Below are positions 62,987 to 64,000 of a stretch of DNA of 64,000 nt, in pieces. A program made the translations under genes and the position numbers. The notes beneath the pieces are model-generated. The model did no database searches and had not been told where the DNA came from. It worked only from the letters and a program-made list of their open reading frames with translations. The DNA lies in NCBI RefSeq assembly GCF_041296385.1, contig NC_091019.1, forward strand, positions 14,276,531 to 14,340,530, given 5' to 3'. Every line of letters starts with the position of its first letter. Within the stretch, counting starts at the first letter, position 1. The DNA is from Aphelocoma coerulescens. Lineage: Eukaryota > Chordata > Aves > Passeriformes > Corvidae.

Positions 62987-63708
62987 AGTACTGCTGGGGT
63001 GTGGAATTGTGCTCCTGAGTTTGTAAGTGGACTGCATACAGACCAATTCAGAGAAATACACACATTGCTGCTTTCAGAAAGATGTTGATTGGTGCATTAG
63101 CTTCACATTTTCAGAAGGCTCAACATACACATGCTTTAATTTCTTGTAGAATACGAAATACTGTTCAGTAATACTGGTTTAGCTACACTTGAGCTTAGCT
63201 GCTTAAGGAAAGTAGAACTTACCATGCTTTACAAATCTTCTTAAGGGCAGAGGGAAAGTGTCATGGAAGGTCTGTCTCTCAAACTTCCAACACACAAATG
63301 TGAGTTTAAACCAAAACAGATATTTCACTGAAAATAGATTGCTTTAGAATATTTGATCAAGGAGTATGGTTTTTGACATCCTTGAAATTGAACTAAATGG
63401 AAGGAAATTAAAGCCAAAGCACTCCTCCCCCCCACCCAAAAATCAATCAAAAACGCATAGTGAAACAACTCCACACCCACAAACTAAAAACCCTTGAGTT
63501 TTTGCTGCTTACTTATGCCCTTAGCTTTTCTGAAAACTGATGGTTCTGTAATGGCTCTTGTCAGATTTCAAAGTATTTTTCTTTTATTACCTGATGGCTT
63601 TCCTCCTCCTCATACAAGCTGTTCTTTGGATGCTCATAAAAGCCATTTATACTGACTCACACAGAAAGGGCCTTTCTGACAACTGACTGCCCTCTTTCTT
63701 TACCGTAG

Positions 63709-63776
63709 GCTGGAGAATTGCAAAAATTGGTGCTCAAAGTATACTGTTTTCAACCAATTTGAAAGCCAGAGATTAA
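63709..63776 (+). CDS. Possible alternative terminal exon, weak
   Basis: The acceptor CCCTCTTTCTTTACCGTAG is good. Joined to exon C in phase 1, the frame reads GWRIAKIGAQ and on to LKARD, then a TAA stop at 63774. An AATAAA occurs at 63775-63780, overlapping the stop, which is too close to serve a normal 3' end for this reading. The 22-residue tail resembles nothing I know. A chance acceptor is at least as likely. Confidence 0.17.
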
Positions 63777-64000
63777 TAAATTGTTAAATTAATTGTTAAA
63801 ACTATTGTGCATAAATCTTTGGTGGTTGAATTTGTAGGTTCTTAACCTTGAAAAACTGAACATGCAAATTCCATGGAAAAACTAAGTCTACAACAGAAAT
63901 GCCATGACTGTTAGTTGAGATGGATCTAAAGGCACTTTTATTTAGAAATGAGAAAAACTGTATTGGAGACACAGCTGGAAAAGCCAGTTTCACATATTCA

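Larger units (their letters stand above)
62862..64000 (+). other. Downstream intron, cut by the window end
   Basis: Begins with GTAAGG. No accepted exon follows before the window ends. It carries a 10-bp inverted repeat at 62955-62986, a C-rich patch near 63424-63437 and a candidate alternative 3' exon at 63709-63776. A - strand open frame at 63802-63993 has no support. Confidence 0.5.

Noticed and set aside
1..64000. CRISPR arrays, operons, bacterial-type systems and viral genes
   Set aside because: The texture is vertebrate nuclear DNA. No spaced identical repeats, no dense coding and no recognisable retroviral gene or paired LTRs were seen.

Overview
The window looks like vertebrate nuclear DNA, most likely from a bird. 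It is AT-rich and CpG-poor, has no CpG island, and has no long open reading frame (the longest is 146 codons, about what chance gives). Its interspersed repeats are dominated by 5'-truncated CR1 LINEs with the 3' end typical of bird genomes. Species and chromosome cannot be told from the sequence alone.

Layout: positions 1 to about 56,400 hold no exon I can support. This stretch is intergenic DNA, or the inside of one very long intron, carrying six CR1 fragments (about 1716-2303, 3584-3640, 11254-11500, 31808-32384, 41286-41472, 55784-56134), simple repeats, homopolymer runs and several very G/C-skewed tracts. A seventh CR1 fragment lies at 60244-60384. Four CR1 copies are on the + strand and three on the - strand.

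From 56,436 to the right edge there are three well-supported internal coding exons of one + strand gene: 56436-56624 (189 nt, phase 0 to 0), 61550-61650 (101 nt, phase 0 to 2) and 62791-62861 (71 nt, phase 2 to 1). Their phases join without a break to give about 120 residues of Ser/Thr/Pro-rich, probably disordered protein ending in a basic Arg/Ser patch. I do not recognise the gene. First and last exons, promoter and poly(A) site are outside the window or not identifiable. Two weaker exon candidates (58325-58396, and a possible alternative 3' exon at 63709-63776) have compatible phase.

The most notable non-genic features are a 25-base G run in a G-rich context (42682-42763), two C-rich tracts that encode compact G-quadruplex motifs on the - strand (21517-21544 and 49962-49979), a 20-base perfect palindrome (25846-25865) and a 10-bp inverted repeat just downstream of the last exon (62955-62986). 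I found no convincing RNA gene, CRISPR array, virus-derived gene or new multi-gene system.
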